DNA of 64,000 nucleotides from Epiperipatus broadwayi (GCA_028023455.1 JAQFVV010000002.1:32371725-32435724); one strand, 5' to 3'. Positions 46,755 through 60,132 are shown, numbered from the stretch's first letter. The notes: generated by a model not told the origin, from the letters alone. Numbers and translations are program-made.

Positions 46755-48900
46755 TCATCATCACTTTCAGCGATAATAAATCCATTGTGGGTGAAGCTTT
46801 TTCCAAGTTTAATCCTTTTCTCTACATCACACTAACAAACTTTCTTATTTTATCCACCTTTCTCATGTGATCTTTTTCTAGATCATTTACAATTTCTTGT
46901 GATCCAATTTAAAAATTCAATTGTTCATCAATCATTTTTTCTAGCAGTATATCTAACCCAGATTTATTTCAATTCTTTTAATAATAACTCTTTGTTCTTT
47001 CACCCATACATTTTATTTCAAATCTCTTTTTATTACTCCTAATATACATGTTTTAAAATTTGGTTGAGTGATCTGAAGTTTTTATATTGTTCATTTGTTA
47101 AGTGTCCAAAACTGATCCAAAGTAAGAACTGGTGAAATATATAGCATAAAACCTTGCCTTTTCAAACGTGCAAGCATATTTCCTTTTAATAATATTTCTT
47201 CCAAAAGCACATCATCCAAATGTAATTCTCTGGTTAATTTTAATCCATTGTGTTTCAATCTGTATTAATAATCTGACCAAGGTATTTATAGTTGTTAACT
47301 TTTTTTTAACTCATCATTATCAATCTTTATTTTCTTCAGATAAAATCGTTTGAAAATTATTTTAATCTTTTTAGCATATTTCTTTCGTCTTACTTTTTTT
47401 AGCTCATAATTCTTACAACATATTCTGATACACAATTTGCAAAATAATTACATGATCTACAAAATCTAGATGATTTAAATAATTTCCATTTGTTTTTATT
47501 GCCTTAACTTCTTATTTTTATTCACGAAATACTTTTTATAAAACTATGGTAAAAAGTTTTGGAGATGTGAATCATCTTGTCATACACCCCAATGTTAATC
47601 TTTTTGGAATACAATAATATCCTGGGTCTATATCTTGATAATTCAATGTTTTTATCACCAAAGAAATGCTTTTATAATCAAATGCCTTTTCGTAAACTAC
47701 AAATCCAAAGTATAATGGCAAGTCATACTCATTGTTTCTTTCTATAATTTCTCAATAATTGGATGTGATCCACTGTAGTAAAACCATTTGTAAATTCACT
47801 TTTTTTTTTTGGGGGGGGGGGGAGCTAGAATCGAAAGTTTGCTGAAATGAATTATAATTATCTTGGTAGGAATTTTGTTTAGAACGGATAGTAGAAGACT
47901 GATATTTATTATCTTCTTTATCACCTTTTTTAATCATCAATAGTAGCATTCTTACATTCAGCAGGTATATATTTCTCATTTAGACATTTAATATATAACT
48001 TTGCTAATAATTTTTCTCTCTTCATCTCTTTGTACAGTATCGATAACAATTCCATCGTTTTCTGGAACTTTTTTTTATAAATTTAATTGTATATCTCATA
48101 TTTTCATTTAAAAAATTTAGCAATTCGGATGTAGAAAGAACTCTTCCACATATTTCATAATGTCATCTCTCTTTTTAATAGATAATTCTTCTTAACAGAT
48201 CATTTTTAAAAATGTTCATATTTCTTCTTTTCTTGCTCCATTCTCTTGTCTCAGTAGAACTATCTTTATTGCAGATCTCAATTATTTTCTTATTGGTTTG
48301 AGTCAAGTCTGGACCATTCTCATATTCTATTAATATTTTAAAATGATTTGCAAGTTCTAATTTTAAATTCATAGTAGTTTTTGTTTTTAGTTTTGCATTC
48401 ACATGTATCTTATATCTCACTAATTGATAACCACTTTTTGTTTTAAATCTAATAAGAGCATTACAAATTTAAGATATATATTTTCTGTTATTTAAAATAT
48501 AATCCAGTTTTGCTGTATTAATCATGTCAGTGCTTCTATGTCCAGTTAACATTTTATTCAAAGAAATAATTCATATTATATGGGGGTCCTGAAAATTCCA
48601 GAAATATGTGTTCTCTCATTTTTGTCATCATAATAAAATTTACCTACAGCACTTTCTTCAATTACTTACCTGCATTTGGTACCCTCTATTAATGTGAATG
48701 AACAAAAATTTAAAACTTTGAAGAGATAATGAAGATATCAAATATTAGCTTTTGATACTTTAATAGCAGTAGAAATAAAAATCTTTGAAACAATCATTAG
48801 GATTATTTTTTTCATTCACAAATCTTTTTACCCACTGATAACTAAAGGGATTTTCACTTTTCTACAATGATTTATGAACATTAAATATTTAACTAATTCT
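46755..48900 (-). pseudogene. RTE-like LINE reverse-transcriptase relic
   Basis: Minus-strand pieces in order: ETREWSKKRRNMNIFKNDLL (48175-48250), DDIMKYVEEFF, VPENDGIVIDTVQRDEERKI, FGFVVYEKAFD (catalytic Asp region of palm motif A), SPKLFTIVL, NHLDFVDHVII (FADD box mutated to FVDH), then the C-terminal blocks shared with 25740 and 9300. Many frameshifts. Its 3' end lies only about 80 bp after the donor of BIRC6 exon 6, on the opposite strand. The same family probably supplied the endonuclease relic at 1060. Confidence 0.75.
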
Positions 48901-49639
48901 TGTTAAGGATTAGGTGGAAAGTTACCGTTTTCAAAGTACTTTTTTTTTGTTTGTTCACAGTTTTTATTTTCAGAATAATTTTTTGAAATCCAAGGTATTT
49001 CCAGAAAATTGTTTAACATTAATGTGATCAATAAAATTATCCCGCTATTATATCATTATTTTTAATTGTCATTTTATATATCATCATAGCTCTTATCTCA
49101 CATAGAATTTTTTCTTAACGATAAATTATTGAAATAAGGTTTTTAAAAAAGAAACATCGGTTAAAATTAAATACCAAAGTAAATGATGTGCTTTTACGAT
49201 GCATTCAAATGATATAAGAAATTTTTTCAATTCAAGCATTAATTTATTTATTAAATCCATATTATTACTTTTCTTGAGGTTTTATTATTTAAAATGTATA
49301 TGTATGTATATTTATTTTTGGTTATCAATATAACAATATTTTCATTGATAAAATATATATATTAAAAAATGTATTTTTTACTTGTTCAAATGCAAAGGTT
49401 AAATATTATTTTCTTTTGCGTATGTGATAATAAAGTATCAGTTTTTTTAAAAGACAAATTTATTTTTCAGTGTAATTATTGAATTAAATAACTTTTTTCA
49501 AAAGATAAGAACAAACCATAAATTTTTTTGTATTATTAAATATATATAATAGTCTTCTTTTTTTTAATTCAGATTTTTAAAGTGGACCATTGGTTAAAAA
49601 TTTCCTTTGAAAAATAAACATATTTTCTTTATTTATAAT

Positions 49640-49885
49640 GAAAATATTCTAAAGCAATTACTAAAAAAATTCCATATGTTTATATAAAATGCAAATAAAA
49701 TCTTTCCTATATCCAGCTTACAACAATTTCTGCCATCTTGATTTCTACTGAAGATGGCGGGAAAATTCTGTAAGCTGGCTATATCAAAGATTTTATTTGT
49801 ATTTTATATACATGTATGGAATTTTTTAGTTATTTATTCTAGAATATTTTGATTATTATATTTATTTCATTTGATATTATATATA
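49640..49885. repeat. inverted repeat of about 245 bp
   Basis: AAATATTCTAAAGCAATTAC, AAAAAATTCCATATGT and AATAAAATCTTTCCTATATC pair with GATTTTATTTGTATTTTATA and GGAATTTTTTAGTTATTTAT; the loop region holds GCCATCTTG...GAAGATGGCGG. Foldback MITE-like. Confidence 0.65.
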
Positions 49886-50054
49886 TATGTAAACATTGCG
49901 AGTTTATGTATTTTTTGAGTTTAGCATATAACCTCTTAAAAATTGGAGTGCTATCTAAATATGTATCTAGTAATCAGTATTTGATATGTCTGATTCCCTA
50001 TAAACTGAAAGAGAACAACCTTAGCTTATTCTCTAGTTTTTAATTTTACTATAT

Positions 50055-51988
50055 TTTAACAGTCAATGAAAAGAGCCTTAAATGTATCCGCACTACACGG
50101 GCGCCATCTAGGCATTTGAACCTAGAAAAATTTATATAGTAGGCAGATACGTAAGTTAAGATTCAAAAAATTTTCTTATATATATATTATTCTCACCGTT
50201 TGCCCAAGGTCACTAGCTCATAGAGTAGCAGAGATTTTAAACATTTATAAGTTTCAATAGATTTCTATTCTCAAAGTATATATTAAATATTTAGAACAAT
50301 AAAATAAAAGAAGCCACTGCCAGTAATTAACACACAAATAGATTTTTATTAACGCACATTTAAAATTGAGGAATAAATTTATTTTTAGATTTTAACATTA
50401 ATATTTTTTTTAAAATTTAAATTACTATTTTACATGGATCGCACAGATGGATATTTAAATTATATTTTACTTTAGCATGTCGAGCATAGATAGTCTACAT
50501 AGATTTTTTTTTCACTTAAAAACTTATCAAAACATTCATTCAATCTCAGACTAAAAGTTCATAGTCAACCCAATGCCTGCTTCCAGATATATAGTCACAA
50601 TCGATGCAATATGAAGATGCTAGCATAAAACCACGCAGCCAGGAATATGCATCTGACAGCGTGATATTATTTGAAGGAAATGATCCGTGTCTAGAACAGG
50701 AAAGTGCATCTGTTAGACTAAGGAATCATATATTTAAAGAGTGCTACTTATGGGGGGAGAGCGGTCTTTCTGCCGACTTATAAATCCCTGTCCATAGAGC
50801 TAGAAGGGGTTAATGGTGCAGGAAATACATCTGCAACCATTGCAACGGTATGACTGCCTCTTTGGGGTCATGCATTCAGGTGGGCACATTGCCCTGTATG
50901 CTAAACACGCTTCACATTACATTAATATAAACGTCTATATATCTCTCCACTAGCACTGACACAACCACGAAACAAATAGCCTGAAATTAAAATCCCTTAA
51001 ATTAAACATAAACGAATTTAAACATAGTTATTAATCTTTATCCATGCAGCTATCTACACCCAACTTTAAATTTAATACATTTTAGTTAAAACATAATACA
51101 CACACAAAAAAAAATTAAATGGAAATGATTGCTTAAACATCTACATAAAAAAATATCAATAATTGAATTTGCATTCTTTAAGTCAGATAAGAGTTCTTAT
51201 TTTCAGTTATTAATTACTTGCAATTTTAGGAAAGTTCTTATTAGATAGACACAATAGTTCATACTTTACGGATTTAATAGATTGAGAAGTCCATCTTCGT
51301 GATCACTTTCGTAGATTTTGTCCTTTGAAATGAAACCGCGACTTGCCATGCATTTGGTCAGGAACTGTCATCCAGAGGCCTCAACTGGTTGTCCGGAAAA
51401 TTAAATTTATTGCAGACTTCCACATCGTGAAAATCTGCAATATAGCTAGTTATAACGATCTATTCATAATCAGCTCTCAGATAACAATTATAATAATTTG
51501 GCTTTTATATTTTTATTAGTCTCTTATCATTAGATCTTGAGATTCAACGAGCAAGACGTCACTAATCCTCTGGTGTTTCAACCACGGTCCGTGCTGACAT
51601 TTCTGGTGTTTGCATTGGTCATTTAATTTCCTTGTATTCTCTTATCTGACCATTTAATTTATTTTAAATGCCTCATGGGCTGGTTTGCTTTTGAACAATC
51701 ATTTAATTAATAAGACAATCATTTCCATTTTCTAAGATTATAGAAATCAACATTATTTCTATTTTCAAAAATATCAAATCTTTATATCTTTACTTTTTTT
51801 ACAAAAAAATTACTTTCAAATATTTTTATTTTTTAAAAGTTTTTAAAGTTGTCCATCATGCGATCTATATATATTAAACAACTTTTAATTTTCAGTTTTT
51901 TAGTTTTTTTCTTTTTAATAAATCAATTTTTATTTACGATCTTTTTATTTACATTTTAAAATAATGTAACGGCATATATTCTGTTACA
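50055..51988 (-). mobile_element. LTR-like repeat of 1.93 kb, copy 2
   Basis: Same order of blocks as 36405-38346 (GCGCCATCTAGGC, TTGAACCTAGAAAA, AGCCACTGCCAGTAAT, GTCGAGCATAGATAG, GGAAATGATTGCTTAAAC), ending ATGTAACGG...GTTACA. ATAT is present on both sides, possibly a 4-bp target duplication in AT-rich sequence. Same orientation as copy 1, clearly diverged. No ORF. Confidence 0.5.
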
Positions 51989-52744
51989 ATATATATATAT
52001 GTAGAATATCTCCTAAAAACTTTCAATGTGTTCTTAAAAAAACTAGTTATTATATATTATTGTCTTTAGACTTTGTTTTCTTATGAAAAAAGATTGGGAA
52101 AGTTGTGAAATTTTGATTTTTCACATATATGTAGTATTGATATCTGATCTGTCTTATTTAAAAATTAATTAATAATTTAAGGTGATTTGGGAAAATAGTA
52201 CTGTGTTACTAGATGATGTGAAAATACTGGTGATTATATACAAGATGAAATATATATTTAAAGCAATTGCAATAATGTTTTTATATCACAAAAGATCCAA
52301 GAATGGTGCACAATTGCGTAATAGTTTTTTTTACTATTTGATCAGCAAGTCATTCCTATGCCTTAATAGAATAAAGTCAATGTGTTACATTTAAAAGTAA
52401 TTTATTTTAATTGTTGATTGAAATTGGATATTCACTCACAAGATTTATCACTTTATATATATTCATCTGAATTATCTATCATAACATTAATAATAAAAGA
52501 GTATATAGTTCTCAATGTAGAAATGTAATATGATCTAATAATCTAAATAATATATATCTTTTAGTCGAGGACTGACTAGAACAGACCGAAAGTAAAAACT
52601 GTGTGAAAAAATGAAAATTAAGAAACACAGTTTTAAAAAAAAGTGTTAATTTAAGAAATAAGTTTATAGAATTTAACAGCTTTTATCTTAATCATTAATA
52701 CTATTTGCTAGCAAAATATCACATCCACTTTCTCTGCTTACTTT
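51989..52744. other. intron, empty
   Basis: Starts with a TA microsatellite; nothing else recognisable. Confidence 0.5.
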
Positions 52745-55700
52745 CATAGGGTATGTGATGTGATGTGATGTGATGCACTGTGACTTCTTATACAGAGTCA
52801 GGAACCTCTCAGCCACTATGCCCAGAGAAACCTGTTAGCCACTTTACCTTCTCTTTCCATTCCCCACCCTAAGTTTTCTCATAATCTTTGTCAACTCCAT
52901 GGCCTTCACATCTAAATCCCCCTCATCTTTTCCCAAACCCAGCATAAAAACCAATAACCCACTTTCTGTATAATCACTTTGTTCATATTTATTCTTCCAT
53001 AACTTCATTATTTGTATCCTTTCTGCTTTCAAGCATATACATTGAATTAACAGATGCCTAATATTTTCTATGCCTTTGTTACACAACTTGCAGACTAAAT
53101 CACCCATATTTTTACATTTATGTGTATATTACCTTGTTGCTAAAGATCCCATTCGACCCTTAAACAACAAACTACTTTCTTTGCTATTATCATAAATTAA
53201 CTCGCACCCACAATGTTCCATTTACTTCTATATATATTTAAACTCTTATTACTCTCCATACTAGTTCTCCAATTCCCTATTCTTTATTAATGCATGTATT
53301 TTTTTATCCCATTCCTTACCACTATAACACTCAACAATCCTCCTAACACAATCATCCCACCTTTTGTACAAGTATACTGATATAAATTCTTTATCCAAAT
53401 CTTCTGCATACCACATTTACCTTTTTCATCCATCTTGTTGCCTGCTCTTTACTCGTAACCCAATTAAATACTATTTTGGCTATTCTTGTATTATCCATAA
53501 ACTGCAATCTACCGAACATTTTCATTTTGCTTTTTGCATCTCTCATATAAAAACTTGACCATCCTATTTTTCCTTTAATTGTCTCCTTTGCTGTTTACAC
53601 ATCTGCATCTAATGCATGTCTTCCTACTTCCCTTTGTACTTTTTCTAAGTAATCTAATACCCCTTTACTAACACATACTGTATCATTGCCATATGTTAAC
53701 CCTGCTACTGCAACTGCCTTCCATACACTTCTAGCTACATCATATTTATTTTATGAAAACACTATTAATTTCTTTATCAATCCCTTTCTTTTCTTTGCTT
53801 CATTTATTAATTTTTTCTTCCATTCATCCAAGCAATTTTTCTGATTACTTAAGATGATTCCCAAATGACTATATCTATTACCACCCTTAACTTTATATCC
53901 CCCAATAAAAATTCTTCATCTTCTCTTTCCCCAGTATTAATCATCATTATATTTGATTTTTTCTTCACTAAATTTAATCCCCATCTCTTTACCCACCCTT
54001 GCGCATGTCCTCAACATAACTTCCATATCTTCCCTTCTTTCTGCACACAAAGACATCATCCGCAAAAAAAAAAAAGACCCGACAAAGTATATACTTCTTT
54101 GCCACCTATTAACGGTAGCTCTATTCCTCTTCCTAGTCTTTCTATTGCTCTCTCCATTTCACTCAAATACAATAAAACAAAATAGGTGACATAGAATATC
54201 ATTGCCTTAGTCCTACCCCATTTTTAACTTTTAACTGATTTTATATTCTCTAATTGATATGTATAGTAATTATTTTCATATAATTTCTTAATAATATCCA
54301 CTAAAGCTTCATCCATTCCCAAATTTTCTAAACTTACCCATAATCTATTTCTATTTACTCTATCATATGCCTTCTCTATATCTATAAAACTCATATATAA
54401 ATGCCTACCTGAATTCCTACTCATATCCATAAGTTGTGTAACTACAAATAAACTAACTCCTATATGCTATCTGATCTAAAACCTCCTTGCATTTCCCCCA
54501 CTACATTATTTTCTTCCATCCATTTTGCAACTCTTCCAACCACCATACATGAGAAAACTGTACACCTGGCTCTCGTTTTATGTGGATTATTTTAATGCGA
54601 TTTTGAAGTTATGCGATTCATGTTTCTTCTTAATATTTTTCATATTTCACTATATTTATTAGATATCAAGAAATTTAAATTATTAATAACTTATTTTGAC
54701 TTGAAATACTTTTTTTTTTTTTTTCAAAAATATAACATTATATTAGCAGTTAACGTGAATATGGCCTGAAGCTATATTTAGAATAAATAACCTACTTATA
54801 CTAATGAGTAAATAATAATAATAGATTTATACTTACATATAAAAATATCGCAATAAATATTCAAAAATTTTAAACTTTTAAAATCTATTTTGTTAGGTAT
54901 AACAGAAATAAATAATGTAGATTTTTAAAATAAATAACGAAGATTTTATTGATTTTATAAACTGAAAATAATATTTTTAATGATAAAATATAATCTTTTT
55001 GTTTTGATTGCGATCCTTATTTTTCTAATATAGAAACAAAATGTGAACATTTAAAATTTATTTCAGTAGTAAAAATCAGTTGTCAACAGAAAACCATTAA
55101 CACAGCACAAGACTGAAATTGGTACTAATTGTGTAAATGGGATGGAGCAAAATATGGTAAAAATTAGAGTGGGGAATGGAAAATAAAGTGGCTAACAAGT
55201 TTCTCTGGGCATAATTGCTGAGAGATTCTTGACTTCGTTCAAGAAGAAGCCACATCACATCGACGAGTCTGATTTCTTACCAGTTTACAAACGAACCGCA
55301 CATTCGAAAATAGCGATAATGATTAAAATATGTATGAAAAAATGTCAAGTTAAATACTGTAGTTAATAAAAATAAGTAAAAAAAGTTTGTCTTGTACCAA
55401 TTTTTTTCAAATATTTGATATTTTTTATTAATCATACTTTATTTCCTTATTTTTTTTAATGCGAATTTTAAATAATTTTTCCTTGTTGCTTTGCTTTTAT
55501 GCGAATTCTGAAAATTACAGACCCTATCCCCCATTTTTCAAGATAAGTCTATTTTTGTGCAATTTTTTTTAATGCGGGTTTTCTGTGGAACGTATCTTCT
55601 GCATAAAACGAGACCCAGGTGTATATAAAACTGATGTTACCGCTATCTATCTATAATTGTTTAACTTTCTATGATCCTTACCCTTTCCTTTAAATAATAA

Positions 55701-57110
55701 TCTTACTCTTGTATTACTCCAACTATCCGGATAAACTCTCTTCTGTGCCATCTTATTAAAACATGATAATAGCTTTAGTTTTGCCCTATGCCCTAAATTT
55801 ATTGCCATCTCTGCTGCCCATCCATCTAAACATTTTCCTTTCCACTTTTCAATTTCTTCCCTGCCTCATTCAGTTCATTTTCTGTAAACCTAATATTCTC
55901 ATTACTACATGCTTTTATGTTTTCTATTACTGTTCTTCACATCTAACATCTTTTCTATATCCATTACATACCTATTTAAGGTTCTCTCTAATTGTTTTCT
56001 AAAGCTACATTCTATTCCCTCATCATCTAGTAATGCTATCCCCCCCCCCTTACATTTCTCTTTTTAAGGTAATTCCAAAATTTTTTACTCCCATCTCTTC
56101 CACTTTTATTAATATCCTCAAACAATTTACTATTCACTTTTATTCTCTCTCTATAATTATCTATTTTAGCCAATTTCTTCTTTTCTAAGTACTTTTCTCA
56201 TTTAACATTAATATCTTTTCACTTTCTTTATTCTTAATAGCACACTTATATTCTCTGCATGCTTTTTTTTTTTCTCTTTCACACTTTTACTAACTCTCAT
56301 TTTTTTTATTACTTTTATTCTTCTGAATATTCTCATCTAAAACCCTATTTGCCACTTTTTCTATTTCATCACACCAGTCCTTATACTCATCCCCAACCAA
56401 CTCTTCCATGTTTTTTTCAACTTGTATTTTATACTCTTTCAACTTATTTTTATCATTCACTCTCCATCCAAATCTTTCATTATTATTTATACTTTTATTT
56501 CTATTCTCCATCACATTACTAAGCATTTCTATTACAATGAAGTTATGATCACTATTACATACTTTCTCTTCATTATCAAACATCTTAATTTTTCGTACTT
56601 TATTCATTCCCTCTTTCTCCATCAATACATTATCTATTGTGTGGAATATATTATTTCTAGACCATGTGTATTGTCCCTCATAAAAATTTGATAAATTTCT
56701 AATGCTCAAAGTCAGTCTCTGATTAAATTTCTTTAAAAGCTATCCATTCTTATTATCTACATCATCAGTTTCTTCAATATATCCATTCATATCCTCTATA
56801 ACCATTATTCTCTTCCCTTTTTCTTTAAAACTCTGTATATCCTTAACTAGGCATTCATATATGCTACTGTTCCACTCCATTATAGTTTGACTATCTCCAG
56901 TGGCTATATAAACCATAGCCACCATCCATTCTTCTCTTCCCAACCTTATTTCAAACCACAAAGATTCTTGACATTTAACAGTATGTAAAAATTTTTTGAT
57001 ATTACACCTATACCACCACCCCTTTTTTCTTCTTCTTTTGTATGTATACCTGCCATATCAAATCTTCCAGAATATACTTTTAGGACTACTTTAGCGCTAC
57101 CTATTGTAAG
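52745..57110 (-). pseudogene. LINE ORF2 (endonuclease plus reverse transcriptase), decayed, with nested MITE
   Basis: Read from 57110 downward: YDMAGIHTKEEEK..GGGIGV, WFEIRLGREEWMVAMVYIAT, MVIEDMNGYIEETDD (metal-binding G-D-x-N box with G to E), YTWSRNN, CNSDHNFIVIEM (catalytic SDH), then RT blocks FIDIEKAYDRVNRNRLWVSL (motif A, 54330-54400), SPILF, FFADDVFVC (motif C, about 54045-54075) and a C-terminal C-x2-C-x7-H-x4-C finger (CKLCNKGIENIRHLLIQC, 53050-53105). Separate frames show several frameshifts. The 3' end carries four tandem GTGAT-type units (52750-52776). A Y-family MITE occupies 54563-55621. Same family as the ORF1-bearing copy at 7360-8865. Confidence 0.82.
54563..55621. mobile_element. 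TA-flanked MITE, family 'Y', copy 2, nested in LINE
   Basis: CACCTGGCTCTCGTTTTATG ... CATAAAACGAGACCCAGGTG, with TA on both sides. It splits the LINE reverse transcriptase, whose coding resumes on either side. About 55165-55265 is a segment matching the last 120 bp of that same LINE in the opposite orientation (GTGGCTAAC..GTTTCTCTGGGCATA). No ORF. Confidence 0.82.
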
Positions 57111-57139
57111 CGTGAGCAATTAATGAATATCAGATGCTA

Positions 57140-57600
57140 ATGCTATTATATCTATATCCCCAAATTAGTTTCTGGCCTATGGTGTTTGTTAATGATGACT
57201 TGTGGATTTGATATACTTCATATCAACTGGTTAACTTTTATTTATTTTTTATTAACCTAAGAGCCTGATATTCACTAAACCTTGAATCTAAGTCAACTTC
57301 CTTGTGTAATTTATTTGTCCGTAGGTCAGTAACTGTATTTTAATGATTCTCAGTATCACATTAACTTTAGGCAAATATCATTACTTCAAAGGATAGTATT
57401 TATAATGTCACTTGACATTTTATGCTTACATAGAGCAGGTCTCTATGTCTTCTTCATTGTCACTTACTGTAATCTTGAATATTGAATGGATACTAGAAGT
57501 TAGTTTCTGATTTATTGTCTTTATCAGTAAATATATCTTTTAACAAAGACCTTAAGTCGGAAATTAATATGTAGCTAGTAGTATCCTTTGATTATTCAAG
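57140..57600. mobile_element. degenerate fragment related to family X
   Basis: ATATCCCCAAATTAGTTTCTGGC followed by a TGGTG(T/G)TT-like block parallels ATATCCCCAGACTAGTTTCTAGCC of the X element at 61545. The right part is only loosely similar. Boundaries are uncertain. Confidence 0.35.
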
Positions 57601-57878
57601 TTTATGATAAATAATGCTGAAGCAATGGGAAGTAAACAGTTCCTAAAAGCACCTTTCTTTTGTCAGATATATTAAAATTATAGGGACAATCACAATTGGT
57701 GTAAAGGTTAAATAAATTATTTTGATGTATAAATACGTGAGTGAATAAATGAGAATTATTTTTTTGTTTGGCAATATCTTCCAAGATTGTAGTTGTTAAA
57801 AAAGAACAAAAGCATTAGTTAAGAATCTTACATCAAAAAGTTTTCAAATTTGATTTTTTATTTATTTATTTATTTAAG

Positions 57879-58015
57879 GGTATTTGTATTGTTGGCTAGT
57901 CTTGGACAAAAATCTCTTAGTAGCGGAAATGGCACTTGCGTAATGGAAAGCATTTTAAATTTGCTTGCACAGTTACTCCAGCCTCTTACTACAAATTCTG
58001 TAGGCTTTCTTCGAG
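57879..58015 (+). CDS. BIRC6: BIRC6 exon 7 of window
   Basis: The acceptor TATTTAAG and donor CGAG|GTGAAG frame 45 whole codons: VFVLLASLGQKSLSSGNG, CVMESILNLLAQLLQPL, VGFLR. It continues exon 6 (IFPQDR|VFVLL) as in vertebrate BIRC6, where a similar tract follows FPQDRVF. It is separated from exon 6 by an 11.2-kb intron holding two LINE relics and an LTR-like repeat, and from exon 8 by only 86 bp. Confidence 0.9.
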
Positions 58016-58101
58016 GTGAAGTTAATAATTTGTAGTTTTATTATCTATATATTTTTGCTTTATGGCATGATTAATCATGTTTTATTTTACATTTTTTGTA
58101 G

Positions 58102-58230
58102 GTTCTTTGGATCTTTTTCTTATTGGTTGGATTCTTTTATTTCTATCTGGCTGTTTAGATGGCTCGAGCAGTCAGCAATATACCATTGAAGAAAATGAAA
58201 ATAAATCAAGCATTAAAGACAAAGATTCTG
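58102..58230 (+). CDS. BIRC6: BIRC6 exon 8 of window (variable linker)
   Basis: The exon starts after TTTTTTGTAG and ends GATTCTG|GTGTGT, phase 1 in and out. It encodes a hydrophobic helix (LDLFLIGWILLFLSGCLD) followed by a polar, acidic linker (SSQQYTIEENENKSSIKDKD). The position and character match the helix-then-variable-linker segment of vertebrate BIRC6 before the HHKQQL helix, though identity is weak. The phases fit both neighbours, which is the main support. Confidence 0.8.
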
Positions 58231-60132
58231 GTGTGTTTTATTGATTTCTGATTTTTTTTGTGTGTAATAAACTTGATGTTAGATTTCTTGCAATTAGAAG
58301 TTAAAAGAACTCACTATTGATTTGGATTTCTTTTTCTTTTTTTAAGAATGAAAGGAAGTTTTTTTTAAGTAAATAAATTCTAGAAACGTACATCAAAAGT
58401 AAATGATTATTTTTAACAGTTTAATTATTTTATTTACGTATTATATTTTGATAGTTAATTTTTAAAAATAATTATTTCTTCTGTAATCACAACTAAATAT
58501 TTTTTGTGAATCTATTATATAAAAAAAATGATTATTAAATTTTTAGAAATGACAGATTCATATCGCAAATGACATTTTGTTATTGAATCTTATTGCAAAT
58601 ATCATGACTTAGCCATTTTTGAATTTGAAAATTTTCAAATTCATTAGAGATATAAGAATTCCAGCATTTTATCAGACACAATAAATGTGTAGATGTCTTA
58701 ATGTTACAAATTAATTTTTTTTTTGATTAATTGATTATGATCAGAATGAATGTAATATATCGTACTAATTTTCAACTATCCTATAAGTTCGTACCACAAC
58801 AATTCCCATTCTTAATAAAAAAAAATAATAATTTAACGGTAAAAAACAATTCCCATTCACACTCTTTTTAGCTTCAATATCATTCTCTATCTTTAAGTGA
58901 ATTATTTGAGATATAATCTCAAGGAATCTACATTGCTTAGATAACATATTGTAATTTTACGAAAGTTAATTATCTTAATTGATTAGAGAATCTTATTATG
59001 ACTTTTGGTAATCCCTTTATATTCAAATCAGTTTCGAAAGAATTATATTGATAAGATTCGAATCGAAAAGTGTACTCCATATAATCTCCAAGGCATTATG
59101 TCTTCACAAAATTTATTGCTTTTAGTATAATCCCTCTACATTAAAATCTGTTTCAAAATAATGACACTGATATGATTAGATCCTAAAAGTGTACTCTGTA
59201 ATTCCCAAGGCATTATATATGTCTCCACAAAATTTACTATATAAAGTATTTAAGATTTTGTTTGTAATCGGTAACTTTAAACTTTCTGTACAGGTTATTC
59301 CAAAATTACAAGTACTTCTTTGCTTGTCTTGTTTTGTTATAAAGGCTTTTTTTTTTTATTATTATGCGTTATTAATTTATTTATTTTTAACAAGATGCAC
59401 TATTTGTGATATTAATAATGGAAAACATTCAGATATGTGACAAACTTCATAGATATTAATAAATCATTACATATACTAGTAGTACATTACTTTAATAATG
59501 TAATTCATTTGGATTCTAACAAATCCTTGCATTTTGTAAAGTTATCTGAAGTTGACTTATTTACGTAGATTTTTATTATCTGTTCGGGTGCATAGACTAA
59601 ACTAAAATTCTCTTTTTACTGTTGGTTAAAGATAATCAATCCTTATTATGATATTTTAATTTTTCTAAACAAGATTCCTTTATAGAATAAATGTTATGTC
59701 ACATCTCTACTGAATTATAATCTTTTTTGATTTTTATATTTATATGAAGAATAATGATGGAAACCTGAAATATATATTGTTTCATTGAGATATTAAAAAT
59801 ATTATTAGATTTATGTGTAATATTACAGCCAGATATCAGGATGGGATATTTTTTCAAATTAATTTTTTTATTTTTCAAGTATATAAATTGACTATAAGTA
59901 TTTAATGAAAAAGTAATTCATTACCACTATTGATTAGATTACAAATAAATAATCAAAGCATACCATATTTTGTTGCTTATATTCTGTGGTTATAATACAT
60001 ATTGAAATGAAATTATTTATTATATATAAAAATTGAAATTATATATTTATAGAATTGTATTAATTTTATGTTTAATTATATATTTTTGTGTATTGATGTT
60101 AATAAAAAATTTTTTAATGTATGGTTTAGCAG
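58231..60132. other. intron between exons 8 and 9
   Basis: Only the 119-bp tandem duplication is distinct. Confidence 0.5.
59009..59246 (+). repeat. 119-bp tandem duplication
   Basis: Two units beginning TAATCCCT(T/C)TA and ending CACAAAATTTA; shared AAAAGTGTACTC and CCAAGGCATTAT blocks. Intronic. Confidence 0.75.

Noticed and set aside
47800-47825. T/G and C/T homopolymer junctions (also 12285, 17380, 44960, 56040, 63920)
   Set aside because: Simple-sequence expansions or sequencing weak points; the 12285 case is a short C4-5 tract in the other Y copies.
52182-52394. 70-codon plus-strand ORF
   Set aside because: AT-rich random-like composition, no splice signals or homology to BIRC6.
53865-54189. 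Plus-strand ORFs of 78 and 106 codons
   Set aside because: Antisense shadows of the minus-strand LINE reverse transcriptase.
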